Below, piece after piece: positions 8,626 through 17,325 of a DNA stretch of 64,000 bases. Positions within the stretch are counted from its first letter, which is position 1; each line of letters opens with the position of its first letter. A program made the position numbers and the translations under genes. The notes under the pieces were generated by a model, which did not search any database, was not told the origin of the DNA, and saw nothing but the letters and a program-made list of their open reading frames with translations. The DNA comes from Luteirhabdus pelagi (lineage in GTDB: Bacteria; Bacteroidota; Bacteroidia; Flavobacteriales; Flavobacteriaceae): contig NZ_JAECMS010000001.1 of NCBI RefSeq assembly GCF_016827595.1, positions 372,001 through 436,000 of the forward strand. The letters are read 5' to 3'.

Positions 8626-10022
8626 TTGGACAATAATAAGTTAGCGATGTTTTCTGAAGCTTCCGTTATGGGATGATTCACGATTCTTTTCAGCCAATCT
8701 ACTCGTTCCGGTCCGATACTGTTAGGATCTTCAAGTGCCGCTACGATTTTTTGGTACCATTCTGAAGGTGCCTTCACCCAGCCCACAGCTTCTAATTCCT
8801 TCATGGAGCGAAAGTGTTGAAAAGCATAAATAGTAGTCACCGACCAATTTGTATCTTCTTCCGCATCGTAAGCCACATAAAGGCAAGGAGTATCGAACAT
8901 TGCGAAATCATGTGCCATAGTGGAACCTAAATTGATTACCAAGTCGCAATGCTTAGCAGTATTCACCAGCAAATCGATATCGGCATTCTTCGGATAGATA
9001 GCACCCCAATTTTTCCTATCGGTCGTCCAGATGGGCGCGATAGGAACAATGTCTTCAGAATAGGTCGCCAATACTTCATCATACCTTCCCGAAACATCCA
9101 CCGGTGCTCTTCGAAAGATCAGCTGTGGTCTGTTCTCTTTTGGAAACGCCATTAGTGCCTTCGCAACATCTTCGAGATATTTGGGGTCGTAAGGCGAGGT
9201 AATTTCATCGTCGCCACTAAAGCAAATCCATTTTCTGGAAGCATCTAACCCATAGGTTAACGCAAATTCTTCACGGGAGATATAACGAGATTTGTCTTTA
9301 TAAAACTCAAACTGTGGAGTCCCCGTAACCACTATTTGTTCTTCTTTCAGCTCAGGATGAAGCGATTGTAATTCCGCTTTCATATATTCCGACCAAACCG
9401 TATAGGTGTCAGCATTAATTGCCAAACTCGCCTTGGGTGTATTATCCCAGGAATAGATACAGCTAATGACGGGAATATTCAATTTTTTAGCGGCTAGACA
9501 AATGGGCAGTAAGGAAGCGACCCGTTGGTGGGTTATAAAAATAGCTTTCGGACGAATTTCAGTAAGTGTTTTCTCATACTGAAATACGCGCTTTAGCGGC
9601 CAAACGTTGGCAGCTTTTTTTTCTAGGGTAAGAATTCGTTCGTATTTTTTTGACGCCCATTTCCCTATTCTTTCCACCATCTCATAGAAGAGTTTCTTGC
9701 TGAAGGTACGCTTCTTTTTATTCCAATTTTGAAGTATGGTTTTATTTTGAAGAACCTGTGCATTATAAAGCAACCTAGCATACACAGCAGCTTCACGATA
9801 CATTTTAGCTTTTTTTGGTTCGGTAGGAAGGTCGAAATGAAGGTAGTTGATAGCAATATCATGTAACTGCTCTACCTCAGCGATGGCAGGCTTCGTAAGG
9901 GTGGTCAAAAAACTTAGCTGTACTTCTTCACTTAAAAGTCTCGGAAGCTTTGAAAACAGATAATTTCGAGCACCAACACCGTCAGGGACTACAAACAAAA
10001 TAGTATTCTTCTTTTCCGCCAT
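8622..10022 (-). CDS. Putative GT-B glycosyltransferase (UDP-glycosyltransferase / CDP-glycerol transferase-like)
   Basis: Soluble protein of 466 aa with no clear signal peptide. It has a two-domain pattern: an N-terminal part with PDGVGARNYLFSKLPRLL and IFITHQRVASLLPICLAAKK, and a C-terminal part with VVTGTPQFEFYKD (about residue 245-257), DLLVNTAKHCDLVINLGSTM and AHDFAMFDTPCLYV. The last two resemble the nucleotide-sugar pocket of GT-B enzymes such as lipid-A-disaccharide and CDP-glycerol transferases. No better family is recognised. It sits 7 bp downstream of the asparagine-synthase-like gene and just below the nonulosonate genes, so it is one candidate for the enzyme that transfers the CMP-activated sugar; this is inference only. 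Confidence 0.6.
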   Translation of the reverse strand: MAEKKNTILFVVPDGVGARNYLFSKLPRLLSEEVQLSFLTTLTKPAIAEVEQLHDIAINYLHFDLPTEPKKAKMYREAAVYARLLYNAQVLQNKTILQNWNKKKRTFSKKLFYEMVERIGKWASKKYERILTLEKKAANVWPLKRVFQYEKTLTEIRPKAIFITHQRVASLLPICLAAKKLNIPVISCIYSWDNTPKASLAINADTYTVWSEYMKAELQSLHPELKEEQIVVTGTPQFEFYKDKSRYISREEFALTYGLDASRKWICFSGDDEITSPYDPKYLEDVAKALMAFPKENRPQLIFRRAPVDVSGRYDEVLATYSEDIVPIAPIWTTDRKNWGAIYPKNADIDLLVNTAKHCDLVINLGSTMAHDFAMFDTPCLYVAYDAEEDTNWSVTTIYAFQHFRSMKELEAVGWVKAPSEWYQKIVAALEDPNSIGPERVDWLKRIVNHPITEASENIANLLLSK

Positions 10023-10029
10023 GCCTCGA

Positions 10030-11730
10030 TTAGTGTGAATCTTTCAAAAGTAAACTTGTATTTACCCACTGCCAAATATGGAAACTACTTTCTTGGTTTC
10101 CGTTTCGATACGTCTCCCACTCTCGCTCCAACCCCTTACTATCGAACCAAGGATACGCTTTAAGACTTTCTATTTGTGTGGCCACCCATTCTTCCAGATC
10201 ATTCCCCAACCATTCCCGCTGCGGTGTCTGTAAGGGGCGTTTAGGGGCGTAGCGAATGGAATCGGACAAATAGGTGCCTACCAATTCGCGCAACAGGAAT
10301 TTTTGCTGTCCTTTCCTGATTTTATAGGCAAGCGGTAAGGAAAATGCGAACTCGACCATCCGATAATCCAAAAAGGGTTCTCGCAATTCGGTGCTAGCAG
10401 CCATTGATACGCGATCGTTAAATCGAAGCGCACGCGGAATTTTGGTATAGAATAAATCTCGATATTGTAAGTTTTGGACAGTATCGTTAAAGGGTGTTGG
10501 GTATTCCGGTCGCTCGGTCAAATCCAATAATTCTTTTTTCAAAACGGATGGTCGAAAAGGAGATTTTCGTACCCCTTGAATTGTTGCGTTTCCCACTTTG
10601 GTGTAATAATCGTACCCGGCCCATTGTTCATCCATTCCCTGTCCGTCCAACAACACCTTTACTCCTTGCTGTCTTGCAACTTTAAAAATTTCGGCATACG
10701 CTAAGGTAGGTATACCCCCAAAAGGTTCATCCTGAACGTTAGCCATTGTATTACTCAAATGATCTACGGCATCCGCTCTCAACAATACTTTGTGAAGTGG
10801 AAATTCGGTGGTAGCCATCATTTCCTCTACATAGGAAACTTCATCATAGCGCGCATCATCGGTATAAAAAGTATAGGCATTGCTATTCGAACCTTTTAGG
10901 GTGTACTTCACAAATGCCAATAATGTTGAACTATCCAAACCACCGCTCACATTAAAACCTACTGGAACATCGGATCGAAAGCGTAACGCAATACTGTCCT
11001 TCAACAAGGTTTCATACCGTTCCAAGGCTTCTTCAAAAGATGTGATTTTTGGTTGTGATAAAATTTCTTTTTCAAAGTCATACCACTTTGAAACCTTCAG
11101 TTTATTATTCTCATAGGTAAGAACATGTCCGGCCGGTACTTGTTTGATAGCTTCCCAGAATGTTTCATCAGGCATACCGTAGCTTCCATAGGTAAAATAA
11201 TTCGCCCAAACCTTTTCATCAGGAGTGCGCTTACTACCTGAAGCGAAAAGCGTTTTGATTTCAGAAGCAAAATAAAGGTGCTTGTTCTTTTCAACATAGT
11301 AGAACGGTTTCACTCCGAAACGATCACGCGCAGCGAAAAGCGATTTCATTTTTATATCCCAAATGGCAAAAGCGAACATCCCGTTCAGTTTTGGCAAGCA
11401 TTTTTTTCCCCAATGAAGGTAGGCAGCTAACAATACTTCGGTGTCAGAGTTTGTTTGAAACGCATAATGAGCTTTCAACTCCTTTCGTAATTCCAAATAA
11501 TTGTAAATCTCTCCATTGAAAACCAATACATAGCGTCCATCTGTTGAAGCAAACGGCTGTCGGGCGGCCGAAGTCAGGTCGATAATAGCTAATCGGTTAT
11601 GTCCCAACGCGATACCTTCATCTAAATAGGTCCCCGTATAATCTGGACCCCGATGCTGTTGGGCAGTTATCATCCGCTGTAGTGCTTCCGATGAAGGTCG
11701 TTCACCAACGATTCCCGCTATTCCGCACAT
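10030..11730 (-). CDS. Asparagine synthase (glutamine-hydrolysing)-like amidotransferase in the polysaccharide locus
   Basis: 566 aa. Begins MCGIAGIVG, so Cys2 becomes the N-terminal nucleophile of the class II glutaminase domain (about residues 2-210). VLVFNGEIYNYLELR and SDTEVLLAAYLHWG are typical of that domain. The ATP-pyrophosphatase synthetase domain carries NVSGGLDSSTLLAF (about 255-268, the PP-loop) and LLDGQGMDEQWAGYDYY. Known members make asparagine, but copies inside O-antigen or capsule loci are thought to amidate uronic or other acidic sugars. It overlaps neuA by 13 bp, tying it to sugar-acid metabolism. Which carboxylate it amidates, if any, is not shown by sequence. Confidence 0.88.
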   Translation of the reverse strand: MCGIAGIVGERPSSEALQRMITAQQHRGPDYTGTYLDEGIALGHNRLAIIDLTSAARQPFASTDGRYVLVFNGEIYNYLELRKELKAHYAFQTNSDTEVLLAAYLHWGKKCLPKLNGMFAFAIWDIKMKSLFAARDRFGVKPFYYVEKNKHLYFASEIKTLFASGSKRTPDEKVWANYFTYGSYGMPDETFWEAIKQVPAGHVLTYENNKLKVSKWYDFEKEILSQPKITSFEEALERYETLLKDSIALRFRSDVPVGFNVSGGLDSSTLLAFVKYTLKGSNSNAYTFYTDDARYDEVSYVEEMMATTEFPLHKVLLRADAVDHLSNTMANVQDEPFGGIPTLAYAEIFKVARQQGVKVLLDGQGMDEQWAGYDYYTKVGNATIQGVRKSPFRPSVLKKELLDLTERPEYPTPFNDTVQNLQYRDLFYTKIPRALRFNDRVSMAASTELREPFLDYRMVEFAFSLPLAYKIRKGQQKFLLRELVGTYLSDSIRYAPKRPLQTPQREWLGNDLEEWVATQIESLKAYPWFDSKGLEREWETYRNGNQESSFHIWQWVNTSLLLKDSH

Positions 11731-12431
11731 TCCCTATTATATTTTTCAGCGAGCGAAGTAGCGCGTTCCCAATCAGCTGGTGTATCGATGTTTACGTGCC
11801 ATTCCGAATCGTTTGGGTAATACGCAATGGAGTTGCCGTAAAGGGAGTTCTGTTCCAGTATCACTTCTGTTTTGGTGATGTAAATACTGCCGTCCCGAAT
11901 AAAGGCAGGTGGTAAATCCTGTCTTCGTCCAATAATGGTATCTTCTCCTGTGGCTATCTTTAAAAAGCCTTCGGCCGTAGGCTCAAATACCCAATGTGGA
12001 TTGTACTCATGGGGTACGGCGAGGACTGAAACCAAGGAATCGGATCCTTTCTCCTTAAATTGCTGAATCGCTTTATCGATTACACCCGGTTGACGAAACG
12101 GTGACGTAACCTGTAATAAGCAAACGGCATCATAGGTTTCGCCCTGTTCCTGAAGTGTGTTTAGGGCATGTTGTACCACAGCCAACGAAGTCGCTGTATC
12201 GCTTGCTAATTCCATCGGTCGCGTAAACGGTACGGAAGCTCCAAATTGCTTCGCTAAATTTTGCAATTCGCTATCCTCTGAAGAAAACACAACCTTTTGA
12301 AGCGAATTAGCGTTCGTTGCGCTATCGAGGGTATATTGAAGCAAGGGCTTACCGTCCAATAGTTTCCTATTTTTTTGGGGAATCCCCTTACTTCCTGCAC
12401 GGGCCGGTATAAGTCCCAAAACCTTCATCAA
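11718..12431 (-). CDS. neuA: CMP-sialic-acid-type synthetase (acylneuraminate cytidylyltransferase)
   Basis: 237 aa, the size of single-domain bacterial CMP-nonulosonate synthetases. The N-terminal nucleotide-binding motif LIPARAGSKGIPQKNRKLL is intact, followed by the AVCLLQVTSPFRQPGVIDKA segment that holds conserved substrate-binding residues. The reaction is CTP plus nonulosonate giving CMP-nonulosonate and pyrophosphate in the cytoplasm. It is placed directly after neuC with a 4-bp overlap and before the amidotransferase gene. The exact nonulosonate (Neu5Ac, legionaminate or another) cannot be told from this enzyme alone. Confidence 0.92.
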   Translation of the reverse strand: MMKVLGLIPARAGSKGIPQKNRKLLDGKPLLQYTLDSATNANSLQKVVFSSEDSELQNLAKQFGASVPFTRPMELASDTATSLAVVQHALNTLQEQGETYDAVCLLQVTSPFRQPGVIDKAIQQFKEKGSDSLVSVLAVPHEYNPHWVFEPTAEGFLKIATGEDTIIGRRQDLPPAFIRDGSIYITKTEVILEQNSLYGNSIAYYPNDSEWHVNIDTPADWERATSLAEKYNRECAE

Positions 12432-13585
12432 TAGCTAATGGTTTTATGGTATCGAAGTTCGACCGTAGCCAATATATCTGCAATTTGCTTCCCACTATTG
12501 CCATTTCCGTAAACGGAACTTCTTTTATTTTTTGGATGGTGTAGTTGGGCTTCGATTCCTTCACGAATAGCCTCTTCGTTATACGAAACATCCAGCACAT
12601 TATTTCCACGGAGGCGTTTGTTCTGACGGGTCCCAATGTTCACCACGGGCACACCTAAAAAGGCACATTCTCGAATTCCCACGCTACTATTTCCAACCAA
12701 GCACTTGCTATTTAGGAGTAAGCGAAGGAAATCCCTTGGCTCCATGTTCTTAAAAAAGTGAATGTTTTCTGGCTTTTCGATTTCACGGTACGAACGGATT
12801 CCATTGGAAGTCCCATCGGCACCAGCATCTACATTCGGCCAAAACCAAAAGGTTGGGATGCCAAGTTTATCGACTGCACGAAGTGTTTTTTGTACATCCT
12901 CTTTCGCTTGATGATATTCGGTGGTAACGGGATGCTGCATGACCACGATATAGTCTTTGTCTGCTGAAATGCTCGCGCCTACGCCACCATATTTTTCAAT
13001 TGGGTTGAAGTCTAATGCCGGATTTTCCAACACTTCCGCTGCAATGTCGATTGATGGACAACCTGTATTGAAAACGAAGTCGGGATCCTCCCCTAGTTTT
13101 TGAACCCTTGCTTTAGCATCTTCCGACGTTACAAAGTGAATATCGGCTAATTTGGTATTGGCATGTCGTACTTTCTCATCGATATTTCCTGTTACCTCAC
13201 CTCCTTGTAAATGGATTAATGGAATATTTTGGTACGCTGCCGCGATAGAGGTGGCAATGGTTTCAAACCGATCGGCTATTGTAAGTACAGCATCGGGGTT
13301 CAAATTGAAAAACACATTGGCAAGTTCCATCACTCCAAGTCCAGTGGTTTTTGCCATGGCGGTCTTGTTTTCGCCTTCCAGCACCATAAAAACCTTTTCA
13401 TTCACTGTAAAACCATCCTTTTCGATGAAATCGACCGCATTGCCATAGCGATCCAAGAGTGCCGAACCGGCCACTACCAGTTGTAATTTTAACTTTGGAT
13501 GCGCCTGAATGGCTTGAAGCGCTGTCTTCACCCTACTGTATGAAGGTCGGGCGGTAATGACAGCACAGATTTTCCGGATTGACAT
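12428..13585 (-). CDS. neuC: UDP-N-acetylglucosamine 2-epimerase (hydrolysing)
   Basis: 385 aa, normal for hydrolysing UDP-GlcNAc 2-epimerases, which release ManNAc and UDP as the first step of sialic acid synthesis. Seen: ITARPSYSRVKTALQAI at the start, IHLQGGEVTGNIDEKVRHA (about residues 125-143) and the C-terminal VGNSSVGIRECAFLGVPVV with NIGTRQNKRLRG. Paralogues acting on UDP-diacetamidobacillosamine exist for legionaminate, but the dehydratase, aminotransferase and acetyltransferase of that route are not in this window, which favours the ManNAc/Neu5Ac route. Gap to neuB upstream is 64 bp; overlap with neuA is 4 bp. Confidence 0.92.
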   Translation of the reverse strand: MSIRKICAVITARPSYSRVKTALQAIQAHPKLKLQLVVAGSALLDRYGNAVDFIEKDGFTVNEKVFMVLEGENKTAMAKTTGLGVMELANVFFNLNPDAVLTIADRFETIATSIAAAYQNIPLIHLQGGEVTGNIDEKVRHANTKLADIHFVTSEDAKARVQKLGEDPDFVFNTGCPSIDIAAEVLENPALDFNPIEKYGGVGASISADKDYIVVMQHPVTTEYHQAKEDVQKTLRAVDKLGIPTFWFWPNVDAGADGTSNGIRSYREIEKPENIHFFKNMEPRDFLRLLLNSKCLVGNSSVGIRECAFLGVPVVNIGTRQNKRLRGNNVLDVSYNEEAIREGIEAQLHHPKNKRSSVYGNGNSGKQIADILATVELRYHKTISY

Positions 13586-13649
13586 ATTCGATTATTTCGA
13601 AGTAAAAATATAAAAATTGAGACAGGCAGGGCTATCGAACGGTTTCATT

Positions 13650-14669
13650 TTATGGAATCTCGATAGTATCTTCGGTTAGAAAATCCCATTGCTTCATATT
13701 TTGCGATAGTTTCTTTCCTATAACCGATTCAAATTTAGAGGCATCGAGGCCATATCCTTTTGGTTTTTTGGCTTCCAGATCCTCAAACCTTAATACATGG
13801 TTTTTTGACAGGTCTTTGTTTACCGCCAAGGATTTCTCGAAGATAGCTTTCACATCCCTAAACTTTGTAGTATCCGTATTATCCACGGGATGCTGTAGGG
13901 CTTTGTATATGTCGGAAGCACCTTCCTTCAACTGTTTTAATTCTTCCAAGGTAAGTGAAGAAGAAACATCAGGGCCAAATTGCTGTTTGCTAAAGACGAC
14001 ATGTACTTCCACGATTTCAGCACCTAAGGATACTGCTGCCAATCCCGTGGCTACCTTACCGGAATGATCGGAAAAGCCAACAGTAACCCCATACCTTTCT
14101 TTTAATTCCTGTATCACGTTGAAACCGTAATTCTCGGGTTGGGTCGGATATTGAGTGGTACATTGAAGAATGGAAAATTCTGCGTCATGCTTCTTCAGGA
14201 ACGCTACAGCTTCATCCAATTCTTTAAATGAACTCATTCCACTGGAAAGGATGATGGGTTTTTGGGTTGAAACAATCTTTTTCAACAGTAAAAAATTGTT
14301 TACTTCACCACTTCCAATCTTGTAGTATTCCACTCCCGCTTCTTCTAACACATCTACCGCTTCATTGCTAAACGGACTACTAATAAAGGTTAAACCGACC
14401 TCCTTACAATGATTTCCAATTTCCTTCCATTGTTCAGTTGAAAACTCCATTCGCTTCCAATAGTCGAAGCGTGTTTTATCCTGTGTTGAAAATTTCACGC
14501 GGAACGGCTCGTGCATGCTACTTTCAGCTGCTGCGATATGCGTTTGGAATTTAATCGCATCAACCCCAGTTTTAGCCACGGCATCGATGTAAGCATGTAC
14601 CATTCCGAGGCTGCCATCGTGTGCCTGCCCGATTTCAGCTATAATAAAAGGTGGTTTAATATTCATCAT
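13650..14669 (-). CDS. neuB: N-acetylneuraminate (nonulosonate) synthase
   Basis: 339 aa. Condenses phosphoenolpyruvate with ManNAc or a related hexosamine to the nine-carbon acid sugar. The TIM barrel (about residues 1-270) has FIIAEIGQAHDGSLGMVHAY, DAIKFQTHIA, YKIGSGEVNNFLLLKKI, ILSSGMSS and VGFSDHSG, all standard for the family. An antifreeze-like SAF domain follows (about 280-339) with EKSLAVNKDLSKNHVLRFED and KPKGYGLD. It overlaps the next upstream gene by 14 bp. Together with neuC and neuA it completes a nonulosonate activation pathway; the precise sugar is inferred, not proven. Confidence 0.92.
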   Translation of the reverse strand: MMNIKPPFIIAEIGQAHDGSLGMVHAYIDAVAKTGVDAIKFQTHIAAAESSMHEPFRVKFSTQDKTRFDYWKRMEFSTEQWKEIGNHCKEVGLTFISSPFSNEAVDVLEEAGVEYYKIGSGEVNNFLLLKKIVSTQKPIILSSGMSSFKELDEAVAFLKKHDAEFSILQCTTQYPTQPENYGFNVIQELKERYGVTVGFSDHSGKVATGLAAVSLGAEIVEVHVVFSKQQFGPDVSSSLTLEELKQLKEGASDIYKALQHPVDNTDTTKFRDVKAIFEKSLAVNKDLSKNHVLRFEDLEAKKPKGYGLDASKFESVIGKKLSQNMKQWDFLTEDTIEIP

Positions 14670-15669
14670 ATCCTCGTTTTAGTCCCATTCGTTTAAAAAA
14701 GAACGGACGTGTATATTGGTTCAACCAAAGTCGGTTAATTGCTTTTTTTACTCCATATCCTATGCTACTTCGCTTCGGGGGCGGAATTTGTTGTGATGAA
14801 GCTACAATCCCATCATCATTATTCGAAGCAACCTTATGCATCCAAGGCTCAATCTGATTTCCGATATGGAAGGCATAACTTTTAGGAGTTGCCAAGCGCC
14901 AAAAGCCAGCACGATCGTTCGGCAGGTCGATATAATCTCTATCGGCAGCAGCCGCATACGCCCAATGACTTCCCGTTTTGGGTGCTTTTTCAAATACTTC
15001 CTTACGTAGGGTCGCCACAAAATGACCACACCCTACCACGGCTGTCACGCCATTTTTTTCGATAGTGAGTTGGGAGTGCAACCTGCTTTTCTTTTTATAC
15101 ATGCTTTCTTCACTTCCAACGCTTCTCGCGAAACGCAGTAAATCTTCTTCTGAACATATAGATTGGAACGTCAACCTTCCGGAGAAAAAACCATCGAAGA
15201 GCGTATTTTCAGTATGCGCGCGATATAAGGTCGGATTCGGAACCGGGGCTACCATCCCAGCTTTTGGAAAGTTCAAGAAAATTTCCTCTACAGCTTGCAT
15301 CCATCCCGAGGTAAAGAGCACATCGCCATCGCTCAGGGTTATGAGTGGTTCTTCCGATGTTCTGGCTATGGGAATCATAGCATCGATTTTCCCAATATTA
15401 TTTTTATAATGGACGAGCTGATCGATCTTTCCGGTTTTATATAATTGCTGTAAAAAATCGGTGACTTCCTTGCAACTTCCATTGTTTACAATCGTAAGAA
15501 GAGACTTGTCGTGTTTGGTAGCAAGTAGCGACGAAATACACAATTTGGTTACGGCCATTCCGTGCTCGAAGTAGCCTTCAAGATTCGGCACATAAATGGG
15601 AACGATGATACGGTGATAGCCGTAGGAATTGAGCTTCTTATCTTTTTCTGGATTTACCCCTTTACGCAT
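14656..15669 (-). CDS. GT2-like glycosyltransferase
   Basis: 337 aa from the ATG at 15667-15669. The frame is open further upstream, but a start at 15804 would overlap the preceding gene by 143 bp, whereas 15669 gives the 8-bp overlap typical here. The body has a GT-A fold pattern: VPIYVPNLEGYFEHG, a strand-helix region with LLTIVNNGSC, IGKIDAMIPIARTSEEPLIT and the LSDGDVLFTSGWM motif, which includes a D-G-D metal-binding element, then a later VGCGHFVATLRKEVF. It is atypical for GT2 but the donor-site logic is clear. Likely a repeat-unit transferase next to neuB. Confidence 0.75.
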   Translation of the reverse strand: MRKGVNPEKDKKLNSYGYHRIIVPIYVPNLEGYFEHGMAVTKLCISSLLATKHDKSLLTIVNNGSCKEVTDFLQQLYKTGKIDQLVHYKNNIGKIDAMIPIARTSEEPLITLSDGDVLFTSGWMQAVEEIFLNFPKAGMVAPVPNPTLYRAHTENTLFDGFFSGRLTFQSICSEEDLLRFARSVGSEESMYKKKSRLHSQLTIEKNGVTAVVGCGHFVATLRKEVFEKAPKTGSHWAYAAAADRDYIDLPNDRAGFWRLATPKSYAFHIGNQIEPWMHKVASNNDDGIVASSQQIPPPKRSSIGYGVKKAINRLWLNQYTRPFFFKRMGLKRGYDEY

Positions 15670-16546
15670 TAGACTTAATATTAGCGATTTTTCGAAGGCA
15701 TCTATTCGGGAATGCAAACTTTTCAAAGCTACTAAACTGCAATGATTTTTCAGGATAGGCCAATCGATGATTTCGTACTTCCATAGTAACCAACCTAGAG
15801 GCAATTCGGTGTAACACCCATTTGTTCCGCACGCCCATTGCCTTAAAATTATCCATCATTTTTAGTCCGATACCCAAATAAGCAGCGCGTTTCTTAGAGA
15901 GTCGGTTGGCAGCTTCATAGATGCGATATTCGGCTAAGGGCTCTTGTATGTAGTGGATTTCATGTCTAAAAAAGAGACGTTGATAAAAATCGATGTCTTC
16001 TCCAACCTTAATCGTTTCATCGAATTTTAAACCAGCATCAAACACTTCTTTACGAATTAATGGCGTCGGCGACTTTACTACCCATACACCCAAGGCATTC
16101 CAAAATACATAACCAGATCGTTTATGGGCTTTATTCCTTGAGGCGCCAATGATCTCACCTGTATTGTTACCAGTTTCATCTATCACCACTGCAGCACTGT
16201 GGACGCAATCCACTTTAGGCGCTGCTTGTAGAACTGAAACCTGTATCTCTAGCTTATCTTCCTTCCAACGGTCATCGTCGTCCAAAAATGCAATATAATT
16301 CCCTCTTGCCAAATTCACTCCAAAGTTACGAGCCGAAGAAAGCCCCCCATTTTCCTTAAAATAATAATGACAATTTTTAAATTTTTCGCAAATAGCCTTC
16401 GCATAGGGTTTTTCAGAACCATCATCTACCACGATAATCTCTATGGATGAATAGGTTTGCTTCTCAACACTCTCAATAGCCTCTTCAAGATAATCGGGGC
16501 GATTGAAAGTTGGAATGATAACACTTACTAAGGCTTCTTTATTCAT
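15662..16546 (-). CDS. GT2-family glycosyltransferase
   Basis: 294 aa inverting GT-A enzyme. The N terminus shows the canonical VSVIIPTFNRPDYLEEAIES, EIIVVDDGS, GLSSARNFGVNLARGNYIA and FLDDDDRW (DXD-type metal site, about residues 91-98), and further on KVGEDIDFYQRL, the family's catalytic ED region. It has no membrane segment. Overlaps the next gene downstream by 8 bp and the upstream GT2 by 4 bp. Probable transferase of one sugar in the repeat unit. Confidence 0.93.
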   Translation of the reverse strand: MNKEALVSVIIPTFNRPDYLEEAIESVEKQTYSSIEIIVVDDGSEKPYAKAICEKFKNCHYYFKENGGLSSARNFGVNLARGNYIAFLDDDDRWKEDKLEIQVSVLQAAPKVDCVHSAAVVIDETGNNTGEIIGASRNKAHKRSGYVFWNALGVWVVKSPTPLIRKEVFDAGLKFDETIKVGEDIDFYQRLFFRHEIHYIQEPLAEYRIYEAANRLSKKRAAYLGIGLKMMDNFKAMGVRNKWVLHRIASRLVTMEVRNHRLAYPEKSLQFSSFEKFAFPNRCLRKIANIKSNA

Positions 16547-17325
16547 CTGCCTAAGGTAAGTCTTTTAAGAATGCGCTTCAAAATACCGGAAACCGTATTG
16601 CGTTTCGCATGATATACTTCCCTTTCCAAGTGAAGTAGCCTGCGATAATCTTCATAATACACCCCCAACACCTCCATAAATAACGCGATATCTTCTTCTT
16701 CCTTTTTCTTGTGAAAGTCCTTATCGTTACTAACACCGCTTAAATCAAATTCTGTTAGTGCGATTGGTACATGTGAAAATTGAAACTGATCACTCACCAA
16801 ACAGGAAAGATAAAAATGCCGGTCTGCAGCAATGCGATAATCTTCACGATAGCTACCCATTTTCTCAAAAACACTTTTATGAAATAAGGTACTTTGATGG
16901 GGAAGCGATGATTTCAAAAAAAACAAGGGTGTTACCGTATCGGGATATTGCTTCCCTCCTTCTTCAAATGTATAATCACCATAGATGATTTCTCCTTCAA
17001 ATTTTTTATGAGAAACAAAGGCTTCCAAAATAGATCCATCGGTCAAGGCATCGCCACTATTTAGGAAAAGAAGGAAGTCGCCACTAGCCTTTGCCATTCC
17101 CTTATTCATCGCATTAAAAATGCCGGTATCAGGCTCACTTACCCAATACTGAAGCGCACCAGAGTAGGTCTCCAGATATTCCGCACTGCCATCGGTAGAA
17201 TTTCCATCAATTACGATATACTCAATTTCGGGGTAGGTCTGTTCCGCCACCGACCGCATCGTTTTCTTCAACCCTTCTAGATTATTGAAGTTGATGGTTA
17301 TAATGGAAATAAGTGGATTATTCAT
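16543..17325 (-). CDS. GT2-family glycosyltransferase (WcaE/colanic-type)
   Basis: 260 aa. Seen: ISIITINFNNLEGLKKTMRS, EYIVIDGNSTDGSAEYL, WVSEPDTGIFNAMNKGMAKA and FLNSGD (about residues 86-91), the hallmark of the GT2 subgroup in colanic-acid-like loci. A second enzyme of the same subgroup lies at 25107-25940, sharing the DTG.(Y/F).AMNKG element, so the two are likely paralogues. Overlaps fcl by 8 bp upstream and the next GT2 by 4 bp. Confidence 0.92.
   Translation of the reverse strand: MNNPLISIITINFNNLEGLKKTMRSVAEQTYPEIEYIVIDGNSTDGSAEYLETYSGALQYWVSEPDTGIFNAMNKGMAKASGDFLLFLNSGDALTDGSILEAFVSHKKFEGEIIYGDYTFEEGGKQYPDTVTPLFFLKSSLPHQSTLFHKSVFEKMGSYREDYRIAADRHFYLSCLVSDQFQFSHVPIALTEFDLSGVSNDKDFHKKKEEEDIALFMEVLGVYYEDYRRLLHLEREVYHAKRNTVSGILKRILKRLTLGR

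Noticed and set aside
13586..13649. Separate promoter for neuC in the 64-bp gap after neuB
   Set aside because: Only a TATTTTTA near-match without a -33 box; operon read-through from upstream is sufficient.
14656..15804. Longer version of the GT2-like gene starting at 15804
   Set aside because: Would overlap the upstream gene by 143 bp; the ATG at 15669 gives an ordinary 8-bp overlap and the family-like start.
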